This document shows positions 17,601 to 26,328 of a stretch of 64,000 nt of DNA, piece by piece; position 1 is the first letter of the stretch, and each line of letters opens with the position of its first letter. The notes under the pieces were generated by a model, which was not told the DNA's origin, did not search any database, and saw only the letters and a program-made list of their open reading frames with translations. The stretch lies in the NCBI RefSeq assembly GCF_002310815.1, contig NZ_CP011033.1:744001-808000 (forward strand), given 5' to 3'. The position numbers were made by a program, and so were the translations under genes. This stretch comes from Pseudoalteromonas tunicata. GTDB lineage: Bacteria > Pseudomonadota > Gammaproteobacteria > Enterobacterales > Alteromonadaceae.

Positions 17601-20600
17601 ATGAAAAGTTTCTTTAAGTTTCTACTGGTGTTTTTTATCTGGCTTGTGGTATTGGGTTTATGCTTAGGAGTCTGTATTTTACTTGAACAGGAACTTCAGC
17701 TTGGTGTTATGATTTTCTTAGGTATTTTATTTACATGGTACTTTATAAAATTTTTAATTTTTATTGTTAAAAGGATCAATGCAAAAAACCGGGTCGAAAA
17801 GTTAATAAATCATGATAAAGACTCTACAGGTACAAAAAAAATATCACTCCTTCAGTTTTTCATAAAAAGAGATATTGATAAACATATTAGCAAGGTCATT
17901 AAAGCCATTAATAGAATTGGCAGTAAAAGCAATTCAGCACCAACGAAATGGGTCATGCATTTTAAGGTTAATAATACTGACGGTCAGTGGTTATATAGTA
18001 AAAGCGTAAATCGACCAAAAGTAACAGAACCCGTTTTTAATGAGCATCCATTTATTAATTGGTTAGTGTTTAATGAGTTTGTTTTACTTGATGTTGATGA
18101 ATATTTATTATCTGAAAATAATGGTGCCGCACAACTTGAATGGTATCAATTATTAAATGGCTTAGCTGCGAGTGACAAGGTGATGCCTGTTGATTCGATT
18201 GTTTTTTCAGTTAATGTTAACACTATCGAAACGGCTTTAGAGCAACAAAAACTTGCTGATCAGTTAAGACGTCATTATGAAGATATTCGCACCTTCTGTG
18301 GTGTCGAAGTAAATATAAATATTGTTCTGATTGGGATGGATAAACTAAATGGCATTGATACTTGGCTATCAAATTTAGATCCAATTTTAAAGCAAAAAGC
18401 ATTTGGAGTCATCAATAGTGGTACTTCAAGCGCAGAGCAACTAGTACAGCAAACATTTTCTGAACTCGGTGCTGTATTTAGCCAAGGATCGCTTTCTTAT
18501 CTGGTCAAATATGGTTATGAACAAACCGCAGCGGAACTTCCCTTTAAAGCGAGTGAAATTGAAGATGCACTCACTAAATGTTTAACACGTTTATTTTCAA
18601 ATAATTCTTTTCAAAATGCGCCTAATTGTAGTGGCTTATTTTTAGTGATGGAGCAAGAGTCTAACTTCTGTTTTGTTGAAGGATTACTAGAGCAACCAAG
18701 CTTATCTTGGCCATATGCTGTTAAAACAAATGTGGTCACTTTAAGTGATAAAGAAAAAAGAAAACGAAAACTACTTTATCTAGCAGGATGCTCTTCGTTG
18801 TTTGGGATGATTTATTTGATTTATGGGCAGAGCATGGCTTCGTTAGATCAATTAATGGATAAGTATCAAAGTAAAGAGTTTAATTTAAATAACCAATCTG
18901 GCTTACTTGAGAGCATTAGTGCTCGACATGAACTTATTAACGACTTACAAACATTGAATGTGGCGCATTGGTTTGCGCAAGGAAACGACCCATTAAAGTT
19001 AAATGTATTACGCGCTAAAACAATTGATAAAATTCAAAAAAATATACTAAACCCGCTTGATGAAGTATTTCTAAGTGATATTAACAAATTTGATGAAATG
19101 AGTATTAATCGAAAGGTCGATTATATTACTGTATTGTCTCGTCGGATTAATCTAATTAACTCAGCGATTAACGGTACGGGTATAAATGATTTAGCGCTAA
19201 TGCCACAACCGTATGATGCAAGTTTTATTCGCACTATGCCAGCCCAATTAATTGAAGAAATCAATACAGTTTACTTACAACGAATCGATTTACTTCAGCA
19301 ATCAGGAAGAGAAAAACTCAATACATTATTATCAAAAGAAAAAACACAATTTCAAAATAGTATTATTAGTTTATTATCGAGTAATAACGACAACTTGGAA
19401 TGGCTAACAAACTGGGTTAATCAGAATCAAAGCATCAAAGACATCACGTTAGCTAGTTACTGGCAAGGCACCGTATTGGATGCTGATGATATTAAGGTTC
19501 CTAGGGTCTATACCGTAGCTGGAAAAGCAGTGATCGATAGTTTTTTTAGCGACCTGCGATTAGCCTTGGGCGAAGATAATCAGTTTTTAGCAGTCTATCA
19601 GCCGAAATTTATCGAGCAATATCAAATTAATTACCTCGCGAGTTGGGGAGCATTTTTAACTTCCTTTAACTTAGGCGAAAAAACATTAGCGACACGAGAT
19701 CAGTGGCTAAATGTTATTAATAATTTAACAACAGGTCGAAATATCTATTTTAAATTATTAAACGAGTTAGATTTTCAATTAGCCCCCTTCAAAGACAGCG
19801 AAAATGTGCCTCAATGGCTAGAGTTTGCCTTGTATTATCAAGATATGCTCGCGCTTGGCGAAGATAAGGTGAACAGTAATAAGAAAAAGAATGCGGTATT
19901 AACTAAGTTGGCACTTAAGCTTATTGGCAGTACTGGGGCAGTGGGTAAAGCTATCGCAGGATCAGCAAAAAGTGGACTCAAAACGCAGAAGAAATTAGAC
20001 AAAGCATCAGGTTCAGGCCCAGGACCTACAGAGCGAGAGCTTAACCTTCAACAAGCTGCCGCAGAGCTTGATAACTATAAAAGTACACTCGCTGATTTAG
20101 TCTTTAAAGTAGAGCAAAAATCAGAATCGTATAAAAATGCGGTTGGTTATTTTTCTAACCCAGATAATCCAGCTGCTGCAGGTACGTCGCTTGCTGCAGC
20201 GCAAGGCAGTATTCAAAAACTGCAAGGTTTGGTTGGTAAGTCAGGCATATCTACTGTGCCATTTTGGCAGATTTACACTGGGCCTGTGTCGTTGTTAGAA
20301 CAATTTATGGTCAAAGAAGCCGCGTGTAAACTTGATGATTTTTGGCAAGAGAAATTCTTGTTTGAACTTCAAGGTGTGCCAAGTGCTAAAGTTGAAAGTT
20401 TTGCTTATGGTGAAGGAGGGATTTTATGGGGATTTATTGACTCCTATATTCAGCCATTTATCTATACTAAAAAGGCGGGAATTTATACTAATAAGCGAGT
20501 CAATGAGTTAGGTCTTCCTTTTTTACCTGACTATCTAAGTTACCTAAGCACGGTTAAAGATTTCAGTAAAAGACAAAAATTTGAATCGTTTAGTTTAGAT

Positions 20601-21029
20601 ATAACTTCTAAGCCAACCAGTTTAAATAACAGCGCCTTATTATATGTCAGTAAAACGCAATTGGCTTTGCAATGTGCATCTGGTGAACAAAAAATTGAAA
20701 ATAATAATTATATTACTAGTCAGCATTTTACTTGGGAGCAAAGTTGTGGCCCTGTCTCGTTAAGTTTTCAAATTGGTAATAAAACAATTGTTAAATCTTA
20801 TCCAGGGCAAGATGGGTTGAAGCATTTTCTTAATGATTTTAAAGCGGGTAAAAAACGCTTTGAAACAGAAGAATTTGCTGAACATTTCTATGTGTTAGAT
20901 CAATTTAAAATTAGATATTTAGACGTTACATTTGAAATTGAAGGTGGTGCTAAGTTGTTATCAGCTTTAAATCAACTGCCTCCTTCACCGCCTAAAAATC
21001 TGGCGATGTGTTGGTCGCGTTATGAATGA
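17601..21029 (+). CDS. tssM: T6SS inner-membrane protein TssM (IcmF family), no Walker A
   Basis: An 1142-residue IcmF-family protein. Two membrane helices lie within residues 1-55 and a third near 390-408, followed by the large periplasmic domain that contacts TssJ. The cytoplasmic domain aligns with the IcmF GTPase-like region (WLVFNEFVLLDVDEYLL; then LRRHYEDIRTFCGVEVNINIVLIGMDKLNGID). At about residues 114-135, where many TssM proteins have a GxxGxGKT P-loop, this one reads WVMHFKVNNTDGQW, so no nucleotide-binding Walker A is present. The gene overlaps the next by eight bases. Known TssM proteins vary in whether they keep the P-loop, so the protein is probably functional. Confidence 0.92.
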   Translation: MKSFFKFLLVFFIWLVVLGLCLGVCILLEQELQLGVMIFLGILFTWYFIKFLIFIVKRINAKNRVEKLINHDKDSTGTKKISLLQFFIKRDIDKHISKVIKAINRIGSKSNSAPTKWVMHFKVNNTDGQWLYSKSVNRPKVTEPVFNEHPFINWLVFNEFVLLDVDEYLLSENNGAAQLEWYQLLNGLAASDKVMPVDSIVFSVNVNTIETALEQQKLADQLRRHYEDIRTFCGVEVNINIVLIGMDKLNGIDTWLSNLDPILKQKAFGVINSGTSSAEQLVQQTFSELGAVFSQGSLSYLVKYGYEQTAAELPFKASEIEDALTKCLTRLFSNNSFQNAPNCSGLFLVMEQESNFCFVEGLLEQPSLSWPYAVKTNVVTLSDKEKRKRKLLYLAGCSSLFGMIYLIYGQSMASLDQLMDKYQSKEFNLNNQSGLLESISARHELINDLQTLNVAHWFAQGNDPLKLNVLRAKTIDKIQKNILNPLDEVFLSDINKFDEMSINRKVDYITVLSRRINLINSAINGTGINDLALMPQPYDASFIRTMPAQLIEEINTVYLQRIDLLQQSGREKLNTLLSKEKTQFQNSIISLLSSNNDNLEWLTNWVNQNQSIKDITLASYWQGTVLDADDIKVPRVYTVAGKAVIDSFFSDLRLALGEDNQFLAVYQPKFIEQYQINYLASWGAFLTSFNLGEKTLATRDQWLNVINNLTTGRNIYFKLLNELDFQLAPFKDSENVPQWLEFALYYQDMLALGEDKVNSNKKKNAVLTKLALKLIGSTGAVGKAIAGSAKSGLKTQKKLDKASGSGPGPTERELNLQQAAAELDNYKSTLADLVFKVEQKSESYKNAVGYFSNPDNPAAAGTSLAAAQGSIQKLQGLVGKSGISTVPFWQIYTGPVSLLEQFMVKEAACKLDDFWQEKFLFELQGVPSAKVESFAYGEGGILWGFIDSYIQPFIYTKKAGIYTNKRVNELGLPFLPDYLSYLSTVKDFSKRQKFESFSLDITSKPTSLNNSALLYVSKTQLALQCASGEQKIENNNYITSQHFTWEQSCGPVSLSFQIGNKTIVKSYPGQDGLKHFLNDFKAGKKRFETEEFAEHFYVLDQFKIRYLDVTFEIEGGAKLLSALNQLPPSPPKNLAMCWSRYE

Positions 21030-22716
21030 TTTTGCAACGGTTTCGTTCATCCCTGAGCATGCTGAAAACTTACCATTTAAGGTATTAGTTATTGCTCAAC
21101 TGACAGGTATTGATGATGAACATTTACCCTACAAAGCGAAAGAAATTAATCGTGAGAACTTTTCTGATGTGATGAAAAGTTATGACATTAGTTTACGCTT
21201 AGAACTTGAAAATGATCGTTTATGCGACATTTTTAATGTCGAGAAGCAATATTTTACAATTAATTACCCAATAAACTCACTTGCATCGTTTCATCCAGAA
21301 GCCATTTTAGAATATGAACCTAATCTAAACATTATTGCCGATATTATTGTTCAACTTCGGGCATGTTTACAGCGTGCTACCTTTACGTTTGACCAAGAGC
21401 AATTTTCATTTCATGGTCTTAATTTAGCTATTTTTGAGTGTTTACCTGTTAAACGTGCGGATCTTGAATGGGCCGTTTGTGAATTAGAATCTGTGATCTC
21501 TGATGTGCTTGATGCGATTTTACATCATCCACAATGGCAGCAAATTGAATCATCATGGCGAGGTCTTTGGTGGTTATGCCAAGATGTCACACAAGAAAGC
21601 CGCTGTATTGTTGAATGTTTGGATTATGTGCCATCGTATTTTAAAGAGGATGTCTGTCATACCTCGGATGTACTTGATAGCGATTTATATCACCATTTGT
21701 ATTCAAACCATTTAGGGCTTTATGGTGGTATTCCTTATGGCAGTATTTTGCTCGATTACGCATTTTCGAATCAATTACCAGATCTACAATTTCTTGGTCG
21801 CATGGCGCAACTGTGTGCTCATTTACATGTGCCCTTAATCAGTGGTGTTAGCCCGCAGATGTTCACTACCAGTGATTTTAGCAGACTGGTTGAGCTTGGC
21901 AGTTTAATAGATGTTTTTGCTTCTTCGCGCTATATCAAATGGCGTAATTTTTGTGAGCAAGAGCAGGCTAATTATGTCGCACTTACCTTACCTCGATTAT
22001 TAATTCGGTCAGCTTATAACCCAGAAAACAGCTCGCTCAGTTGGTATCATGAGCAGATTGGACGTAGCTCTGAAAATTGTTTATGGCTGAATGCCGCCTA
22101 TGGATTTACCCATAATTTAATCAAAAGCTTTATGGAAAATGGTTTTTGTAATTTGATTTTTGGCCAAGAGGGAGGGCAACTTAATATTGAGCAATTACAT
22201 GCGTTTAATGATGCATTACCTGTTGAAGTGACGCTTTCAGAAATCTGCGAAGCTGAATTAATTCGCTTGGGTTTTAATCCGGTTTGCAGTCGAGTGCATG
22301 CCAAACAACTATTGTTTCAATCGGCAAATTCTGTGCAATGGGGTTATATCAACCAACATTTGAAAGCTTATAACACCAGTCAAATGGCAGCGGCACAATT
22401 ACAATATCGTTTTATTGTATTGCGTACTTTGCACTGCATAAAAATTTTATTTCGAGAAAAAATTGGCTCAATAGAAACAATGCAAGAATTAACCGATTAC
22501 CTCAATGTGTGGTTAAGGCAATTCGTTTCTGATGTTGAATTTCCAAGTAAAGCTATTCGAGCTCAACGACCACTTCGTGATGGGAAAATTATTGTCACCG
22601 AGGCATCCTTACAAGGGTGGTATGACATTAGTGTTGCTTTGACGCCACATTTTAAATTTTTAGGTAATGCAATGACTTTTGATGCAAGCCTCACTTTGGC
22701 TGAAGGAGAGGCGTAA
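21022..22716 (+). CDS. TssB-TssC-like fused sheath protein
   Basis: A 564-residue protein in which both sheath subunits can be read. Residues about 15-125 match TssB: LPFKVLVIAQLTGIDDE, then RENFSDVMKSYDISLRLEL and a terminal helix (DIIVQLRACLQRA). From about residue 145 it follows TssC: HHPQWQQIESSWRGLWWLC, GGIPYGSILLDYAF, RYIKWRNFCEQEQANYVALTLPR, WLNAAYGF, LIFGQEGGQL, FPSKAIRAQRPLRDGK and TPHFKFLGNAMTF. The first roughly 85 residues of a normal TssC, which hold the linker and ClpV-binding helix in known sheaths, are missing. The frame is intact and the gene is translationally coupled to tssM before it and an Hcp paralogue after it. The island also has a separate tssB and tssC. It may form a second sheath, a cap or an assembly factor; which is not known. 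Confidence 0.85.
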   Translation: MNDFATVSFIPEHAENLPFKVLVIAQLTGIDDEHLPYKAKEINRENFSDVMKSYDISLRLELENDRLCDIFNVEKQYFTINYPINSLASFHPEAILEYEPNLNIIADIIVQLRACLQRATFTFDQEQFSFHGLNLAIFECLPVKRADLEWAVCELESVISDVLDAILHHPQWQQIESSWRGLWWLCQDVTQESRCIVECLDYVPSYFKEDVCHTSDVLDSDLYHHLYSNHLGLYGGIPYGSILLDYAFSNQLPDLQFLGRMAQLCAHLHVPLISGVSPQMFTTSDFSRLVELGSLIDVFASSRYIKWRNFCEQEQANYVALTLPRLLIRSAYNPENSSLSWYHEQIGRSSENCLWLNAAYGFTHNLIKSFMENGFCNLIFGQEGGQLNIEQLHAFNDALPVEVTLSEICEAELIRLGFNPVCSRVHAKQLLFQSANSVQWGYINQHLKAYNTSQMAAAQLQYRFIVLRTLHCIKILFREKIGSIETMQELTDYLNVWLRQFVSDVEFPSKAIRAQRPLRDGKIIVTEASLQGWYDISVALTPHFKFLGNAMTFDASLTLAEGEA

Positions 22717-23201
22717 TGGAATCTGCTGGATATATGCAAGTCAATGCATCAAAGCAAGGCACAATAGCGGGATCTTCTTTACGTAAAAACCGTGAAAATT
22801 TAATTAACTTATATTCGTTTAATCATCAAGTTAGTGCTTCATGGCAAGCTCATAGCCACATCAGTAATGGCGAAATTATCCATGCACCCATCTCGATAAC
22901 AAAGGAAATAGACCGAAGTACGCCCAAATTATTTCAAGCTATGGTCGAAAAGGAAGTACTAAATATTGAACTTGAATGGTTTCGTTTTAATGTCAACGGC
23001 AAAGAAGAGCGTTACTTTAAAATTGAGCTTAAAGATGCACAATTACTTTCAATTAACCAAATGATGCCAGAGATTGGCGATAAACGTTCAGAACAACTCA
23101 GATTAATGGAATCTATTATCATTGCTTACAGTGAGATTACGTGGAGCTGGGGGCCATTTGGTGATATCGCCTATCAAACAAATTGGCGAGGTGAGCGATA
23201 A
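22716..23201 (+). CDS. Second, divergent Hcp-like tube protein
   Basis: A 161-residue Hcp-family protein sharing the order of strands with the first Hcp but little sequence: NLINLYSFNHQVSASWQ, then HAPISITKEIDRSTPKLFQAMV (compare the EVTKFIDKSSPLL block of the first copy), YFKIELKDAQLLSINQMMPE (compare the LQRAKIVSINTISPN block) and LMESIIIAYSEITWSW. The start codon overlaps the stop codon of the fused sheath gene (TAATG), and its own stop overlaps the tssE start, so all three are translated together. Pairing of a second tube protein with a second sheath protein suggests a matched set. An alternative is a dedicated first-ring or effector-specific Hcp. Confidence 0.75.
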   Translation: MESAGYMQVNASKQGTIAGSSLRKNRENLINLYSFNHQVSASWQAHSHISNGEIIHAPISITKEIDRSTPKLFQAMVEKEVLNIELEWFRFNVNGKEERYFKIELKDAQLLSINQMMPEIGDKRSEQLRLMESIIIAYSEITWSWGPFGDIAYQTNWRGER

Positions 23202-23590
23202 TGTTACGTTTAACTGAGCGCTTAGCCTTACTCAATGATGAGCAACAAGACAGTGGCAGGCGCCAAAGTATTGCTGATTCCATCGTAAAATATCTCAATC
23301 AATTGCTCAATACTCGCATTGGCAGCGTTGCAATATCTCCTTCGTTAGGTATGCCAATAGTGGACCTAAGTACAGGGGTCGAATCACCTGATGAACTGAT
23401 TAATTATCTTAAAAAACAAATATTACATGGTGAACCGCGTATTGTTGAGCTTAATCAAATGATAAATAAAACAAGCAATCCTAACATTTTATTAGCGGTC
23501 ATATTTTCGTGTCTTTGTTACGACCAAACTAGCTTTAAGTGTGCGATAGAATTAAAAATGGATAATACAATTGAGGTAAATTTAGTATGA
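23201..23590 (+). CDS. tssE: T6SS baseplate protein TssE (gp25-like)
   Basis: A 129-residue gp25-family protein that starts sheath assembly at the baseplate. The N-terminus MLRLTERLALLNDEQQDSGRR, the following SIVKYLNQLLNTRIGSVAISPSLGMPIVDL with the conserved arginine-glycine segment, and the later EPRIVELNQMI block match the family. The start overlaps the stop of the Hcp-like gene by one base, and the end overlaps tssF by four bases. Confidence 0.9.
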   Translation: MLRLTERLALLNDEQQDSGRRQSIADSIVKYLNQLLNTRIGSVAISPSLGMPIVDLSTGVESPDELINYLKKQILHGEPRIVELNQMINKTSNPNILLAVIFSCLCYDQTSFKCAIELKMDNTIEVNLV

Positions 23591-25344
23591 CCTCCTTAGA
23601 TAAGTTATATCAAGATGAACTCAAATTATTAAAAGATTCAGCCCGTGTTTTTAATGAGCAGCATCCAGCGTTAACTGAGCATTTGGTTAAAGAAAGTAAT
23701 GATCCTGATGTTGAAATGATTATGCAGGGGGTTGCTTATTTAACTGCAAAATTTAAGCAAGAATTAGAAGAGCCTTTCTCGCAAGCCCTGCAATCGTTAT
23801 CTCAAGTTTTAGCTCCAGCGTTAATGCAGCCGATCCCCGCATCCGCAATTCTTTCATTCAAACCAAAGGTTGGTTTATTAAAACCGATCACCGTTAAAGC
23901 GGATGCTTATTTTGACTCTAAAGCAGTGACACATAAAGGAGGGAGTCATCCATGTCGTTTTAAAGGAAGTTGGGATACTGAGGTATTACCCATCACTTTA
24001 AATCAGATCAGTCAAAATTATAATGAGCAACAAGTCAGTGGTATTACATCACGTTTAATCGAATTAAAACTAGAATTTGATTCATCAAGGAATGATTTAG
24101 CCAACTTTTCATTTGATAAAATAAGATTATTTATCAATCAACCCTTGTCTGATGCGAGTTTATGGTTGTTCATGTTTGCCAAACAGTTGGTCAATCTAGA
24201 ATTAAAAGATAAAAACTCAACCATTGCCTTAAATACTAAAGCGATTAAGCTCATTGGCTTTGAGGAAGAGTTTGCACTGTTTGATTTTGACAGTGTTGCT
24301 CAGTCACATCGCGTCTTACAAGAGTATTTTATTCAACCTGATAAGTTTTTATTTATAGAAATAGATGTATCAGCATGGCAAAGTCGCATGGGTGAGAATT
24401 TTAGTTTGACTTGTCGTTTTACTCAGCCAAATTGGCCTTTACCTGAGTTGTTGCTCTCGCATCTGCACCTTTTTGCAATGCCTATCGTAAATCAGTTTGA
24501 GCACTTCTGCGAGCCGACCGCAATTACTAATAAAGATCATCATATTGCTTTGGTTGCAAAGTCTGATCCTACAGCCAATGCGCAAGCGTTAAGTATTATC
24601 GATATCAAAAGTGTTGAAAGTATTTTGCAAGGTCGAGAGATTAATCGTAAGTTTGAAAATATACTCAAACCAAACAGCCTAATTAAGCGTAAATCTAGTT
24701 TTTATTTTTTTCGTAAGCATGGAACCATTGACGGTGAAGTAAGTAATTGGTTAGCTCTTGAGTTTCCTGCGCACAAACCGCTGGTGAGTCATGAAGTGCT
24801 TCGAGCTAAAGTGATTTGTTGCCATGGCGCAATCGCTCAGCATTTAGCCTTGGGTGATATCAATAAACCAACCAGTACTAGTTCTGAACTAATGACCTTC
24901 GAAAATATTACTCTGTGCACTGAATATCAATATCCACAAATCGCATCGGAATCCGCTTGGCACGTTATTTCTGATCAAGCACTCAGTATTACGTCGATAA
25001 AGGATGTAGAACAGCTAAAACAAATTCTCAAACATCATATTCCAAATCAAACTAAGCTATCTGCAAAACAAAAAACTAATTTGTTTCGCATTGAAGCGCT
25101 CGAAAAGCTAGTGGTAATTGAAAAGGATCATTTTAATAATGGCGCACTGTCACGGGGGAAAGAATTTAAGCTCAGTATAAATGGCGATAATTTTACCAAT
25201 GTGGGTGATATGTTCTTATTTTGCTCTATTATTAATAAGTTATTGGCATTATCAACACCCATCAATAGTTTTAGTCAGCTAAAAACGATTGATTTAAGAA
25301 CAGGAGAGTCACTTGAATGGCCGATACTCGTGGGCAAAAACTAG
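23587..25344 (+). CDS. tssF: T6SS baseplate wedge protein TssF
   Basis: A 585-residue protein, the normal size for TssF. The N-terminal LYQDELKLLKDSARVFNEQHPALTEHL and DPDVEMIMQGVAYLTAKFKQELEEPFSQALQSL are the strongest family blocks, and ALMQPIPASAILSFKP follows as expected. The middle contains the LFINQPLSDASLWLFMF segment. TssF forms the wedge with TssG and TssE. It overlaps tssG by 28 bases. Gene order tssE-tssF-tssG is canonical. Confidence 0.93.
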   Translation: MTSLDKLYQDELKLLKDSARVFNEQHPALTEHLVKESNDPDVEMIMQGVAYLTAKFKQELEEPFSQALQSLSQVLAPALMQPIPASAILSFKPKVGLLKPITVKADAYFDSKAVTHKGGSHPCRFKGSWDTEVLPITLNQISQNYNEQQVSGITSRLIELKLEFDSSRNDLANFSFDKIRLFINQPLSDASLWLFMFAKQLVNLELKDKNSTIALNTKAIKLIGFEEEFALFDFDSVAQSHRVLQEYFIQPDKFLFIEIDVSAWQSRMGENFSLTCRFTQPNWPLPELLLSHLHLFAMPIVNQFEHFCEPTAITNKDHHIALVAKSDPTANAQALSIIDIKSVESILQGREINRKFENILKPNSLIKRKSSFYFFRKHGTIDGEVSNWLALEFPAHKPLVSHEVLRAKVICCHGAIAQHLALGDINKPTSTSSELMTFENITLCTEYQYPQIASESAWHVISDQALSITSIKDVEQLKQILKHHIPNQTKLSAKQKTNLFRIEALEKLVVIEKDHFNNGALSRGKEFKLSINGDNFTNVGDMFLFCSIINKLLALSTPINSFSQLKTIDLRTGESLEWPILVGKN

Positions 25345-26309
25345 CTGAACTTGAGCAAGACTTAATCACAAACGCAACTCAATATTCATTTATTCAGGCT
25401 TATAAACTGTTATGCCAATTAGTGCTCGCTAAAAAAGCCGAGCCTTTGAAAGTGATCAGAATAAGACCCGCACTTACCTTGTCTTTAATGCGCTCTGAAG
25501 TTGTTTCAATTGAGAAAGTTTTTGTTGATGAAAAAAACGAATTGTATTTTCTTGAAGTGAATTTAATGGGGCTTTATGGACAAAGTTCACCTTTGCCTAA
25601 ATTCTTCACTGAAGAAATCATGCAAGCGCATGCCAAAGAAAGTGACGCCGCACGGTTATTCTTAGATTTAATTCACCAACGGCTTTACCAGCTGTTATTT
25701 GAGGCGCAAACGCGCAATCTGCCTCATATTAATCCCAATGGTAAAAACCAAATCTATGATTTTATGTTCAGCTTAATTGGATTTCGTGACAAAGTTTGGC
25801 TTAATGACTTTCCAGATCCAAGTTTTTTATTACGGAACATTAATTTGTTTCGCCATCAAAAAGGCACGGCAAGTGGCCTCAAACAATTAGTCTCCCGCTT
25901 ATTTACCCATTCATCTGTTGAGGTGAGCCAATACGAAACACGTGATTTAGTGATGCCAAAGTCTCAGCGCTTTACTCTAGCACAACAAGGAGATTGTTTA
26001 GGGGTTTCAACTTTACTGGGTCATAAAATTAAAGATAGCCAATCAAAAATACTGATCGCGATAAATCCAATATCAGAGCAAGAATTTAACTTTTGGATTA
26101 ATACTCCTCAAAATTGGCTGAGTTTAAAGCAACTGATCCGCTATTTTGTGGTGCAGCCGTTGCTAATTGATATCAAGTTAGAGATAGAGCATGGCGATTT
26201 ACTCACCTTATCGCTCGATAATGCCCAACCTGCAAAGTTGGGCTTAAATACTTGGTTGCATCCAGATAGACAACACCACACCGTGCAGAGCCAAATGCGA
26301 TTATTATAA
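25317..26309 (+). CDS. tssG: T6SS baseplate wedge protein TssG
   Basis: A 330-residue TssG. Visible family blocks are YSFIQAYKLLCQLV near the start, VIRIRPALTLSLMRSEVVSIE, LMGLYGQSSPLPKFFTEEI, and SGLKQLVSRLFTHSSVEVSQYETRDLVMPKSQ. The C-terminus carries QQGDCLGVSTLLGHKIKDSQSKILIAINPIS, matching the conserved late domain. The ATG lies inside the tssF end and has an AGGAGAG ribosome-binding site ten bases upstream, which fixes the start. It is followed after 19 bases by vgrG. Confidence 0.92.
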   Translation: MADTRGQKLAELEQDLITNATQYSFIQAYKLLCQLVLAKKAEPLKVIRIRPALTLSLMRSEVVSIEKVFVDEKNELYFLEVNLMGLYGQSSPLPKFFTEEIMQAHAKESDAARLFLDLIHQRLYQLLFEAQTRNLPHINPNGKNQIYDFMFSLIGFRDKVWLNDFPDPSFLLRNINLFRHQKGTASGLKQLVSRLFTHSSVEVSQYETRDLVMPKSQRFTLAQQGDCLGVSTLLGHKIKDSQSKILIAINPISEQEFNFWINTPQNWLSLKQLIRYFVVQPLLIDIKLEIEHGDLLTLSLDNAQPAKLGLNTWLHPDRQHHTVQSQMRLL

Positions 26310-26328
26310 TTAATTAAGGTCATGAACC

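Noticed and set aside
21022..22716. The fused sheath gene as a decayed or duplicated pseudogene
   Set aside because: The frame is intact over 564 codons, all TssC blocks are conserved and the gene is coupled to its neighbours, which suggests selection.
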